Shown here: positions 1-41,165 of the stretch, one piece after another
How positions within the stretch are numbered: the stretch's first letter is position 1
Layout: each line of letters starts with the position of its first letter
NCBI RefSeq assembly: GCF_964340395.1
Contig: NC_135563.1
Coordinates: 8,561,155 to 8,625,154 of the forward strand
DNA length: 64,000 nt
DNA from: Glandiceps talaboti
Lineage: Eukaryota; Hemichordata; Enteropneusta; Spengelidae
Reading direction: 5' to 3'
Position numbers and translations under genes: made by a program
The notes under the pieces: model-generated
Databases searched by the model: none
What the model was told of the DNA's origin: nothing
Seen by the model: the letters and a program-made list of their open reading frames with translations, nothing else

Positions 1-310
1 CATGAGCTGGCAAGTACTGGAGTCATTATGGTTAGCATGGCCAACTCGGAATCTGCAATTTGCAGGTCCGAGTCTTGCCGCTGCCATTTGTAACTGAATG
101 GTGTCCGTGGGTAAGATTTGAACCACAATTGTGGCTCAGTCAATCCAGCTTTATGGGACCTGGTAGGATAGAGGTTGCAATGAGAAGGACCTTATCCCAT
201 GTGTACCCGAGTCAACCCAGCTGTATAATTGGGGACCTGGTAGGATAGAGGTTGTTATGTAAATCCTTTTACTCCATGAAATCTCATTTTACTGTTCTGT
301 TGTCTTCAAG
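1..310 (+). other. DOCK intron with a fragment of a dispersed repeat
   Basis: No coding exon was seen before the acceptor at 310. Bases ~100-250 hold two diverged copies of a motif (CCAGCT...GGGACCTGGTAGGATAGAGG). Its reverse complement recurs at 14300-14360, so this is a dispersed repeat. Confidence 0.6.
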
Positions 311-3300
311 GATAATAAAAGACTCTTTGGAACCTATTTTCGTGTTGGTTTCTATGGCAACATGTTTGGGGACATAGACGGACAAGAGTATGTGTACAAG
401 GAGCCTTCAATAACCAAGTTACCAGAGATAGCCCATAGATTAGAGGTAAAGTGCATCTACAATACTAATATGTTTTTCTTTGTTTTTTCATTCACATGTA
501 TCAAACACAGTGTACTGTAGTGTGTGTGTGTGTGTATGGGGGGGGGGGGGGGTTCAGTTGTTGTGAATTACCTGTCTACTAGTTATCAATGGTACTATGA
601 CTGAATGGTTCCAGATTAGGTACTAGGGCTGTGAATATTATAACCCATAACACCAATTTGAAAGTAAAGCATTTTCTGTATGTACCACAATCGTTTCTAG
701 CATCCATTTCAAGTGCAAAAGGACACTGTTTCATTTGCTAATTGACCACATTAGAAAGGTCACATGCTGGGATTGTAAATAAACCAATTGAAACAGTATA
801 CTTTTACACTTGATATGAATGCTATAAACGAGTGTAGCACATAGAGAAAGTGCTTTACTTCAGTGTTACTCGTTGTAATATGAATGCTGTAAACGAGTGT
901 AGCACATAGAGAAAGTGCTTTACTTCAGTGTTACTAGTTGTATTCATACTACAGTGTTGTCTGTTGTCTGTGTTTTGCAGTCATTCTACAACGAGAGATT
1001 TGGTGGTGTAGTTGAAGTGATCAAAGACTCAAATCGTGTGGACAGAGATAAACTAGCACCAAACAAAGCCTACATACAAATCACCTATGTGGAGCCATAC
1101 TATAATTTCTATGAAATTCTCAAAAGGAAGACCTTCTTTGAAAGGAACCATAATATACGTGAGTATAACAAATCATCACAGATGTAAGAATGCGCATTTC
1201 CAAAAAAACACTGTATCCAATATTTCCTTTTGTTCACAATGTAAAACCATATTGTTATTTCCTTTTATGAAGTTAAGATGAAATTGTAGGTATCTTTTGC
1301 AAAGAAACAGAAAATAATTTATTTCCCAAAAAAATTTAATGGAATTTTTTTTTTAAATTTAAAACACACTTTTGTAGAGACAAATGAACATTTCTACTCA
1401 CATAGTCAAAAAATTTCTTGGAAGCAAATCCAAAATTTTCACTGACAGGGGCTATTATTACATGGAAGCTCATTTCACATGCTTCTTCCAAGACATTAAA
1501 GTCAAGGTTATGATGTGTCATAAATTCATTCATCATGGCCATATTTTACAGAAATCTTATCAATAGTTCTTTCATTGTATATTGCAGGTCGTTTCATGTA
1601 TGCTACACCTTTCACTAAGGATGGTCGTGCTCATGGTGATTTACAAGACCAGTACAAACGCAAGACAATTCTCACCACTGCCAATGCATTTCCATATGTG
1701 AAAACAAGAGTCTCAGTTATATCTAGAGAAGAGGTAAAAATGAGTTGATAAAATTACTTTGAGTCCATGATAGTAATGAAAAGTTGTATGTGAAGCTATC
1801 TAAGATGTCGTACCCAGGCAGTGTTTATTGACATGTATTGTGTTGTGTTGTGTTGTGTTGTGTTGTGCTGTACTGTGTTGTGCTGTGTTGTGCTGTGTTG
1901 TGTTGTGTTGTGCTGCACTGTGTTGTTGTGCTTTATTGTGCTTTGCTGTGCTGTGCTGTGTTGTGTTGTGCTGTGTTGTGTTGTGTTGTGCTGCACTGTG
2001 TTGTTGTGCTTTATTGTGCTTTGCTGTACTGTGTTGTGCTGTGTTGTGCTGTGTTGTGTTGTGTTGTGCTGCACTGTGTTGTTGTGCTTTATTGTGCTTT
2101 GCTGTGCTGTGCTGTGTTGTGTTGTGTTGTGCTGTGCTGTGCTGTGCTGTTGTGCTGTGTTGTGCTGTGTTGTGCTGTGCTGTGTTGTGTTGTGTTGTGT
2201 TGTTTTGCATTGTTTTATGTTGTGTTTGTTTTGTGTATTTCTTTATTTTCAGCAATGTATGAATATTAAACATACATTTTCAGACACTACAAGTACCATA
2301 GTGAACAATATGACAATGAGACATGTACTTGCATGCATTGTAAAAAAATTTGTGACTCCAGCCGACATTGTGTTTCAAGTTCAACTGTCTTCAGTCATAA
2401 CTTTCAGGCTCATACACCTAACATGATGACTATACTTTCAGATTGAGTTGACACCTGTAGAAGTAGCCATTGAAGACATTCAGAAGAAAACACGTGAATT
2501 ACAAGATGCTACCAATCAGAACCCAGCTGACTCCAAAATGTTACAAATGGTTCTCCAAGGCTGTATTGGAACAACAGTCAACCAGGTATAAACAAAAAAA
2601 ATTCCCATTAGAAATAAAAACTTATCTTCAAGTTGACTCTTTCAAAATAAGTTCATTAACCTCTGCCGAACTTATGTTACTATATTTAGCATTTTAAAGG
2701 AGCATACATGTAAGCTTAGGTTATACATGTTTAAAAGGGAACACCACTCCAGGAAGAGTCATTTCATGATTGCACATCACCCACAGATTACTTGCAATTT
2801 CAGAGGAGCATCAAGTTGATCTGTGCCTTTATATAGGGTATATTTGCGATGGACCGTTGCATCATTTGAGTCAGGAGAAATAATGTATTCATGGTTGAAC
2901 AATGAACATTACACTAAACTTATGTGACCAATGTCATAGCTGCTACTCACATTTTAACATGACCATTTTAGTAATAGTCTTAGACTTTAACAAGGCCTGA
3001 CCCCACCTAGATTTTCACTGCCAACCCTAAACTTTTTTTAAATGTATTCGAGAAAAAGATAATACGATCGCAAAAGTTGTGAAGTCTCGCAAGAAATAGT
3101 GGATGCGGAAACTGACATCAACTTAAAAAGACAAAATAAAACTGTTCTTCCAAACTGTAATGGCTGTACATCTGATAGGAAGAAATAAATAATACAGAGA
3201 CCATTTGGAAAACAATGGAAAACCTGAACTAGACACTCACACAGAAAAAAATATATAATAAAATAAAATAGAATATCTACCTACCCGACCTATTCTAAAA

Positions 3301-4593
3301 TTGAGTGTAATCAAAACCACACAATTTTTTGTATTAGGCCTAAGATACAGATATTCATGCCACGTTCAGTCAGCACTCATTAAGAAATTATTAAGAAGCC
3401 TGATAGAGCTGAATAACACGACATATCTTACAGTCTATTTTAGTAATTGATTTTTAGCATTCTTAAATTATACTGTTCATTTTATTTTCACTCACATTTT
3501 TTTTCTCTTCTGATATTAGTAATTTTTACTGTACTCTTTTTTTTACATAAGTTTTATGATTGTGTTGTACAGCATCTTTAGATGTCTTTTTACATGGAAA
3601 GCATTTTTTAAGAAATAAATATTATTATTAGAATATTTTAATAAAAAGCAGATAAAATTGATTTTTATTCACTGAATTCATACATTGGATCCATTTTGCT
3701 ATTCATGTTACAGGGGCCATTGGAGGTAGCAGTAGTATTTCTCACCGACTTTCAACAAACAAGCAAATCTGTTGACAAACATCACAACAAACTGAGGTTA
3801 TGCTTCAAGGAATTCGCCAACAAGTAAGTAGAAATATAGGTCACATGCTTAGGGCAATGGTAAGCTCACAAGTTGGTTGGTTGGTTGATTGGTTGGTTGG
3901 TTGGTTGGTTGGTGGGTAGGTTGGTTGGTTGGTTGATGATTTGGCTGGCTTATTTATTTGTTTATGTGTCCTGTTCAGAAGTACATACAATACAAATCAC
4001 CAAAAATAAAAAAGTACTAAAATTTCTTCATTCAGCTCTACAGGATCAAGATGTAATATACACATAGTTTGCAATGATTTTTAATAAAATATTATAATTA
4101 CATTTTATATTTACAAAGTGTTTTCAAGGGAATGCCTCTGAAGTTAAATTTGCTGTGTAAAGTGAGAACTTTGTGAAGTGAAGCATCACAAAAATATTGT
4201 ACATTTGTCATCACGATCAGTTTGTGTTTCCTTTAAGAGGAACACCTGTAGGATATAAAGACATTTTCATAAACTTTGGGATGCTAGAAAGTAATTTCAT
4301 TATTAGGCCATTAAGGGGGTGCCTACGATGACAAATCTGTCAGTCTCAAACCAACATTATTATTTTTTTTTAAAACTAGATGCGATGATGCCCTGCGTAA
4401 GAACAAGAGTCTGATTGGTCAAGACCAAAGGGAGTATCAACGTGAACTTGAACGAAATTACAACTACTTCATGGACCGTCTGTCACCACTGATCAGCAGA
4501 ACGGGTGGTACCATTAAGCGAAACCCCCGTCGAGAAACTCGTATCAGCAGTTCAGGATCGGGTAGTCGTAAGGCTAAAACAGCCACCACGTAG
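311..4593 (+). CDS. DOCK7-like: DOCK-C family (DOCK6/7/8-like) guanine nucleotide exchange factor, C-terminal DHR-2 exons (5' part outside window)
   Basis: Six consecutive exons join in one open frame of about 309 residues: 311-445, 981-1158, 1588-1733, 2442-2585, 3714-3823 and 4380-4593 (stop TAG 4591-4593). Every intron is GT-AG and the phases agree. The product matches the end of the DHR-2 (DOCKER) domain of DOCK6/7/8. Visible landmarks are [10 protein letters not shown] and [18 protein letters not shown] (exon 1 here), EVIKDSN and [11 protein letters not shown] (exon 2), GRAHGDL and KRKTILTT (exon 3), [10 protein letters not shown] and QMVLQG (exon 4), [12 protein letters not shown] (exon 5) and [11 protein letters not shown] (exon 6). 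The family activates Rac and/or Cdc42, and DHR-2 is the catalytic exchange module; the catalytic loop region lies in these exons. The last ~30 residues are Ser/Arg/Lys-rich and unlike the vertebrate tails I recall. DOCK6, 7 and 8 cannot be told apart from this part, and an invertebrate may have one pro-orthologue. The start of the gene lies before base 1. Confidence 0.93.
637..942. mobile_element. Palindromic MITE-like element, family B copy 1
   Basis: The left arm (about 637-710) and right arm (about 815-870, with a second right-arm copy at 880-942) are inverted repeats of each other. They surround a core containing TTTCATTTGCTAATTGACC. The same arms and core recur at 4791-5078 and 32113-33098. 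The duplicated right arm shows that arms of this family tend to amplify. It lies in a DOCK intron. Confidence 0.7.
1838..2215. repeat. TG(T/C)TG minisatellite, ~380 bp
   Basis: The array is made of 5-bp units TGTTG and TGCTG, with three copies of a higher-order block that contains CTGCACTGTGTTGTTGTG. It lies in a DOCK intron about 100 bases after the exon ending at 1733. Long ORFs on both strands here are low-complexity artefacts. Confidence 0.9.
2993..3343 (+). mobile_element. Dispersed inverted-terminus element, family A copy 1
   Basis: This repeat of about 350 bp has core motifs CCCACCTAG, GTGAAGTCTCGCAAGAAATA and AATGGCTGTACATCTGAT, and ends in an A/T-rich AATTTTTT..TAGGCC. Other copies are at 11526-11895 (-), 16942-17332 (+), 18352-18720 (-), 53645-53997 (+), 55864-56016 (-), 56019-56255 (+) and 59757-60080 (+). 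It has no coding capacity. Confidence 0.75.
3560..3632 (+). mobile_element. SINE 3' tail fragment
   Basis: The stretch TGTTGTACAGC..CTTTAGATG..TTTTTACATGGAAAGC followed by AAATATTATTATTA matches the end of the SINE at 44922-45335, so this is a truncated copy. It lies in the last-but-one intron region of the DOCK gene. Confidence 0.6.
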
Positions 4594-4790
4594 AGTCAAC
4601 TGAATGCAAAGATTCTATACTGACATTGGTAGCTATAGATTTTAGAGTCATGAACTTGAAGTAAAACCACTACATAGACAAAGCTGAGCAGAAAACTTAC
4701 AGTGGTGATTTTGAATTTGACATCCATGCTGTTAAAAACTGCAGTACTATATATACCGAGCTGAACCTCTGGAAAGTTGAGGGCATACAT

Positions 4791-5078
4791 TACAACCCAT
4801 AGCACTGAACTAAAGCGTTTCCACTGTGTGCCACAATTAATATGAATAAAATCAAAGCTGTGACAGCTATCATTCACTACATGTGATCTATCTAATGTTG
4901 GTTAGCTAAAAACACTGTTTGCAAATTGACTACTGTTACATTAGAAAGGCCACATGCTAGGTTTATAATATAAAGCAATTGAAAGAGTATACTTTTACAC
5001 TTGATATGAATGCTATAAATGAGTGTAACAAATACAGAAAGTGCTTTACTTCAGTGTTAAGGGTTATAATAGTTGTAG
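4791..5078. mobile_element. Palindromic MITE-like element, family B copy 2
   Basis: The left arm, from TACAACCCATAGCACTG, and the right arm, ending AGTGTTAAGGGTTATA, are diverged inverted repeats around the family B core. It lies just after the DOCK stop codon, within the likely 3' UTR or flank. Confidence 0.65.
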
Positions 5079-6671
5079 ATTTCACAGCTGGACACTGCCA
5101 TTACCATACATACATACACATAGATTGATTGCATAGAAAGACGAGGTAGTTATTAAGTAGTTCAGGAGTTCACAGTGATTTAAATAATACCCGCCTATGT
5201 AGATTTGAATGCATTGAGAGATAAGATACCCATAGTAATGTTAGATTTTAGCACAACTGAATTATTTATAACGACCCATTATACTTCTTCAGTTGCCTGG
5301 GGAACATACAGTAAACATGTGCTTGTACCACCCACTATAGGTAAAGCAACTCCAGGAACCCTGTAGATTTAACAATAGCTGATCAAAGATTGATAGTCAA
5401 ATGATGCCTCCATGTAGAACTTTTCCTGGCTGCCATTTATGTTGCCAACACTATACTTACGACAGTAACAATTGAGGTTTTGACTTACTATAAGGTACAA
5501 AAAAAATGTAGACGCAAACAAAAACTTATTTTTGCAATATTTTGATCTAAGGTATTGACTGGATGTTGGTTTAATTGTATACTCACAGCAGAGTGATGTT
5601 TCTGATGACTTCAATGATTTTAGGGACTTCCTGTGTTTACACTTTCTAGACCATACAATGATTTTATCCACAAAAAATTTTAAGGCACTGCTATCACTTA
5701 TTTGCATTGAGCAATAATAGTTTTTAGTTTGTGTCTATCTTTGTAAGCCAACACCTCAATTGCCATTGTTATGTCCTCACATATATCATGTCCATGGATA
5801 GAAATACAAGGACTTAGATGATCATTTGCCAGTCATGTAAAGGGCTAATTTTCAATCCCAAGTCAGTGTATTGACACTTCTCAATGTGTGTCAAGCCAAT
5901 ATTTTCACGAATACAGTCCCCGAACTAATTTAAAATATACAGTAACAGATTTCTTTCCTGTATATTCATAATACCGTAGCCCAACATTAGGTATCTCCTA
6001 ATCTCCAAAGTCTGTAATATACTCTGACTTTAAAATGGCAGTTTAGTAGGAACTTTAAGTGCCTGTTACATGGTCAAAGTCATCTAGCATAATGAGCCTC
6101 ATCTTAATCTGACCCCCGTTTTATATGCAGAATAAGCAAAAACTGATGCTATTACATTTCACAGGGATGGGGGAGGGGCTTATTTGAGATGCATTCAGTT
6201 ATTCTACCCAATTTGTTATTATTTATTTTCAATTTGAATATTATTTATATTACAAGTGTTTGTTTTGTTTTTTTTTGACCATTTTGACTTTATAGTACAA
6301 GAAAACACTGTAAAACAGTGATCATTTCAAAGAAAAGAAATAAAGAAATACATAACTTTGAAGTATTTTGTGAACTTTCCTCAATTCACATACTCGGCAT
6401 GCATTTATATAAAAGTTGAAGATACGTTTTGTTTCGTTTTGAAGAAACTTGACAATTTACTTTTCTTTCTACTTTGGTAGCTTTTCTAAACCAAAATGTA
6501 CATAAATTAGAGTAGGTTTTATCAATTTGTAAAAAAAATTGTGCATATTATTGGCTTTGCATGAAAACTGGCGTCAATAGAAAGTCTTTGCTGTTTAGGA
6601 AATACACCATGTTAGTTATTTATTACAAATTGGGGTCTCTGTCTTCTATGAAGACTTATTTCCTGTGTATT

Positions 6672-6890
6672 CTATATGGTTTACTGATACAACTATAGAA
6701 TGAATAGCGTTGACTTTACTTGCATGATGTGTACTAAGGAATGATCCATACACAGATACAACTATAGAATGAATAGCGTTGACTTTACTTGCATGATGTG
6801 TACTAAGGAATGATCCATACACAGATACAACCGTAGAATGAATAGCGTTGAATTTCCTTGTATGGCATGTACTAAGGAAAGATTCCATGC
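6672..6890. repeat. 69-bp tandem repeat, ~3 units
   Basis: Two nearly identical units and a third diverged unit contain ACTATAGAATGAATAGCGTT and AAGGAATGATCCATACACAG. The unit length is a multiple of three, which keeps an 80-codon minus-strand frame open by chance. Confidence 0.85.
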
Positions 6891-7331
6891 AAAGATAACA
6901 TTCGATAAATTAAATGAGATATCGGTTATACAAAAAGAGCAGGTAATACCTCCGATGTAGATTATTACAACAAACTGATAAAAAGCTGACCATGTATTCT
7001 ATTCTGTGTATTTTATATTGTGAAAAATGTCTTTGACAGACTATTTATCGATGAAATGTTGTCCTTTTAATCTTCCATTCCCAGAGAAAGCTTAACACAA
7101 TTAAGTGTCATTTGCATAAAATAAAAGTGTGGAATAAAAAGTTAATGTTTATTTTTTATTTGATCGTAACATTCTTTCTTAGCTCCATATCAATTAATTA
7201 ACCAATTTAATATGAAATTTAGCAGTGCGACAATTTATAAGCTTGCCGTACTCGGGTCATTAGAATGAAGAGAAAAGAGCAGGTGCCCTTTTCTTCTATT
7301 CTCGTCATTGCCCTTCATAACCTAGTTCTTA

Positions 7332-8290
7332 GGGAGCCTTCAGTATTTACAGGGGGAGGGCCGGAGGAAATCACACATGGTCTATTAAGTAAAACATGAC
7401 CCCCCCCCCCCCATTTGTAAAAAGTTGCCTTCCCCTTTGTCCCATTTTGTAAAACATGACCCTCCCCATGACAATTGCATATACTGAACGTTAATCAATA
7501 TTCCCATTATATGTACATGCACCAATAACATGGTATGCATGACCGCCTGTCTACCCTGTTGAGGTATACTTGTTGGTATAATGCAATATCGTAAGCTACA
7601 GAAAGAAAAAAAAAAACAGATACAAAGTTGTGGTTATATTTTGTTTCAGTTCCAGTAGGTTTAATACTGTGCACAACTGTATTTTCAAGGTGTCGATCGA
7701 GTTGCGTTGCCGTATGTATCTCCATCTTTAATAAAATAAGAACTATGTCTGATTCTAACATTTGGAGAAGTACATCGTCGCAAACTATGGTCTGTTTTAC
7801 GGCACTGTTCATAACGCGCCGTACCATCCCAGTGACGTTTCGCAGTAAGGTGAAAGAAATAATAGCTCTGGTTTGCGAGAATGTATACAAGCCCCGGTCT
7901 TGTGGACACATGTACATAGTATGTAACATACATTGTACATGTATAGTTTATGCTAGCTCTGTATCTATATACGTGACGAGGTTCGGCACGTCTTCCCTCT
8001 CCTAGCTAGCTCTGGATGTATACACTACCACTATGAGGTTCGACACGGAGAGGGAAGACGTAAAAAATAAATATTGAGTGCTCATCTCACTTTTACATCT
8101 CAAAACACACAAAACAAATTGACAATCTTTGAATATTCAATTTGGTCAAAAAACTACGAATTGTAAAATGTGACCCTCCCCCAAACATTATAATGCAAAA
8201 TATGACCCTTCCCCAAGAACAGGTTTGTAAAATGTGACCCCCCCCCCCCCGATTCCTCCGACCCTCCCCCTGTAAATAGTGAGGGCTCCC
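7332..8290. mobile_element. 959-bp DNA transposon (PIF/Harbinger-like, non-autonomous)
   Basis: The element begins GGGAGCC..TTACAGGGGGAGGG and ends with the inverted equivalent, CCCTCCCCCTGTAAATA..GGCTCCC. It is flanked by TTA on both sides (7329-7331 and 8291-8293), the 3-bp target duplication typical of PIF/Harbinger. Subterminal repeats of the type AAAATGTGACCCTCCCC sit inside both ends. No transposase is visible. A second inverted-repeat element is nested at 7778-7878. Confidence 0.75.
7778..7878. mobile_element. Short inverted-repeat element with TCGCAAAC ends, nested copy
   Basis: It starts TCGCAAACTA and ends CTCTGGTTTGCGA. A related copy lies at 33334-33423, and part of one at 24836-24905. 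All share TTTTACGG near the left end and AGCTCTG near the right. It is nested in the 7332-8290 transposon. Confidence 0.6.
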
Positions 8291-8934
8291 TTATTTTTGC
8301 TATTTTGCGCCACCAACGATAAGGTATTACTGACACATTCTTTCGTTTGGCTGCGCGAACTGCTCCACTGCACCGTAATCATATACCGTGGTATTAATTA
8401 CACACATGCACATTCGATATTCGCAGTACAGATCAGCAGCTGATCGAGAGCGAGATCTAATTCACGGTATAAACCAACGAGACAACGTTGTGGTACTGCT
8501 GGAGAGGTAACGTCTTTACACTGTATACAATCTCGATTCGTGACGAAATATATATCTCATGAATATTAATCACATCTGTCTCCGTAGTACATCAGTACAT
8601 GTACAAAAAGATCACAAACTCTTTAGTGTTGTCCGAAATATGCGACATCTTCATCACTAAACCTCTGTGCTGTGTCGGAAAATCGTCAAGTAGTCATCAC
8701 ACAGAAGCACACCCATTTAAATCCACCAAGTTCCTGAACGACACATCGCCTCATATTTTAATTCATTTGGTTACCAACGCAACGGAGATGAAAGTCGTCT
8801 GACAATGTCGCTTGTGATGACATTATTACGTACGTTGAACTGACCATGGAAGTGTTACGCTGAGTCAATCTAAAAGCGCCAGTTTATCCAAACCTTGAAC
8901 TGTGTATGTAAATCACGTCATAACGTTACCCGCT

Positions 8935-9039
8935 ATGTCTGTGAACAACAACAGTGATGAGGCTTGTATCGTACCCGTGAATATGATGATAATGATGTCG
9001 GGCGAGGTCTTCGATAGAACCGACGACGACATTTTGTGA
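8935..9039 (+). other. Possible upstream ORF (34 codons) before the ANKRD55 start
   Basis: An ATG at 8935 opens a 34-codon frame that ends with TGA at 9037-9039, 16 bases before the ANKRD55 ATG and in a different frame. It would act as an upstream ORF only if transcription starts before 8935, which the sequence cannot show. The region 8300-9060 has more CpG than its surroundings, as expected for a promoter or 5' UTR. Confidence 0.35.
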
Positions 9040-9055
9040 ACATCATCACCGAGCA

Positions 9056-39302
<30,247 letters not shown>

Positions 39303-40165
39303 CCGAGCTGAGTGAGCATCAATTGCTGTCATCAGTTTAAGTCATAGAGTATAAATTTACAGACAGTGTATTGTAAAATGTCATTTTTTTAATCGTCATT
39401 AACCAAATTGCTGCTGACCATGCAAAGTTGGACAAAAAAGCAATAGCCGGGACAGCAAACTCTTGCAATTTCCAAGAGATTTACAAACCAAAATTAACAA
39501 AATAGAACATGTTCACAGGTGTTTACTAAAATCTGTAAATAATAATGTTGTCACACAGATCTAGAGTCAGATAATTGTTTAGCATATACCGAGCATTGTC
39601 ATGAGCATTGTCAGGGTTATACAGCAATGTACTAATCTTATGTTATGGACCTGTACTTCCTAATCAAGACAATTTTGAAGAAGTTAATTTGAATGTGTAA
39701 TGACAAAAATATGACTTTTTGAATTGAAATCTTGCCAAATGTTTGATACAATTAATTACAGCAGATGTCTAAATAGTGGATTTTTATCAAAAAATTTCAG
39801 TAGCTGTTACAAAAAAAATCATAATTTGTTTTATATTTATGTGAGCTATAGCTTTACATATGGTCTGCTACGATGCAAAAAACTGGAGTTCATGAAAAAA
39901 TGTGGAAGTTGTCGATCAACTGTCACAAATTACAGTGTGACATTTGAATGGTGAAACTTTTTTGAAAATTTGACATGTATCATCACAATCATCTTTTATT
40001 GCCCGATCAAAAAGAAAAAAATGACATCACAAATGTAAATACATATTAAGCAAAACAATCAGATCAGATGACAAGAGTCAGAAAATGGCGATGCTAATCA
40101 TGTCTGGCCCCTGGAAGTGTGTGAAAGCGGATACAGGTTCAAACTTTTTTTTACCCACTTACTGC

Positions 40166-40556
40166 GAATACATTAGCCTACAACACGTAGACTTGAAGGA
40201 ATAGTGCCACCACTCTATTTGCTATCCTAACTGACATTTTGATTTTGAATTTCACTGTCCTTTCTCATCTACGACATCCACAACGATAGCAGTGTTGCAC
40301 TGCTCTAGAAGGCATGCCACACCAAACACATAACATAATGTGTGCAAAATATTAGCTACATTTCAATAGAATATGACATACGTAATTAGAGAGAGATCAG
40401 ATTTCACGTAATTGTGGATTCATCATGTGTGCTGATGGCACATCATTGTAGACGAAGAAGGACAGCGAATTCAAAATCAAAATTTCAGTTAGGATAGCAA
40501 AATTGAGTGGAAGTGCTAGTCCTTCAAGTCTACATGTAGGCTATGAATACATTTGA
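40166..40556. mobile_element. Inverted-repeat element with ~90-bp arms
   Basis: The left arm CGTAGACTTGAAGG..TTTGCTATCCTAACTGA pairs with the right arm TCAGTTAGGATAGCAAA..CCTTCAAGTCTAC. The internal sequence has no ORF. Confidence 0.75.
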
Positions 40557-40849
40557 ATGTTGTAGCAATCATTTGCATGTTGATTATAGACTGGACCGTT
40601 AAAACAACTGATCGTGAAATGAAATTATTAAGATTTTAAATGTTGAAAAAATTCAGACAACTGACAGTCAACTTGACTGACACATTTTAAACAGTAAAAT
40701 TTACAATTACATCTAGGGTTAACAATATAGATAGATTTGATTGTTTCATTAACTTTTAATTATAAACATGACATGAGTGTCACTACTAAAAACACTATAA
40801 ATATATAATTTAATCTTAAACTTTGATATCATGACTTAATCAGTGTGCT

Positions 40850-40972
40850 AGGTAACAACCCCCGTTATGCCCTGTTATCAGGGTTTGGTGGGGCTAATTA
40901 ATGAACCACTAGGTAACAACCCCAGTTATGCCCTGTTGTCAGGGTTTTGTGGGGCTATTTGATGGACCACAA
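40850..40972 (+). repeat. Two-unit tandem duplication, ~61 bp
   Basis: CTAGGTAACAACCCC.GTTATG and TCAGGGTTT.GTGGGGCTA occur twice in direct order with few differences. Confidence 0.85.
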
Positions 40973-41059
40973 ATGTTACCAACGTAACAAATTATTTATA
41001 GCAGCCACTGTTACATATGTACCAGTGGTAATTAGATGGTATTCCCAATATTATTCTTC

Positions 41060-41165
41060 GTTCAGCCAAGGAAAATACGAGTGACCTAAAGGGGCCTTTG
41101 TCACTATGAATTGCTAGACTCGTAGTGACAACCCTTAGGTCACAATTATTTTCCGGCTGAATGAA
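41060..41165. mobile_element. Palindromic element, family H copy 2
   Basis: CGTTCAGCCAAGGAAAATAC..GTGACCTAAAGG pairs with CCTTAGGTCAC..ATTTTCCGGCTGAATG. It is the better preserved copy of the family also at 37.0 kb. Confidence 0.65.

Larger units (their letters stand above)
4594..7331. other. DOCK 3' flank; no coding gene seen
   Basis: The 3' UTR presumably starts at 4594, but no single polyadenylation site can be chosen among several AATAAA-type hexamers. The stretch holds a family B palindrome (4791-5078), a diverged copy of the right-end repeat family (about 5570-5790) and a 69-bp tandem array (6672-6890). Nothing else was recognised. Confidence 0.6.

Noticed and set aside
1796-2426. Long overlapping ORFs on both strands (Cys/Leu/Val-rich or His/Asn/Thr/Gln-rich)
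   Set aside because: They are translations of the TGTTG/TGCTG minisatellite; all frames stay open because the repeat lacks stop codons.
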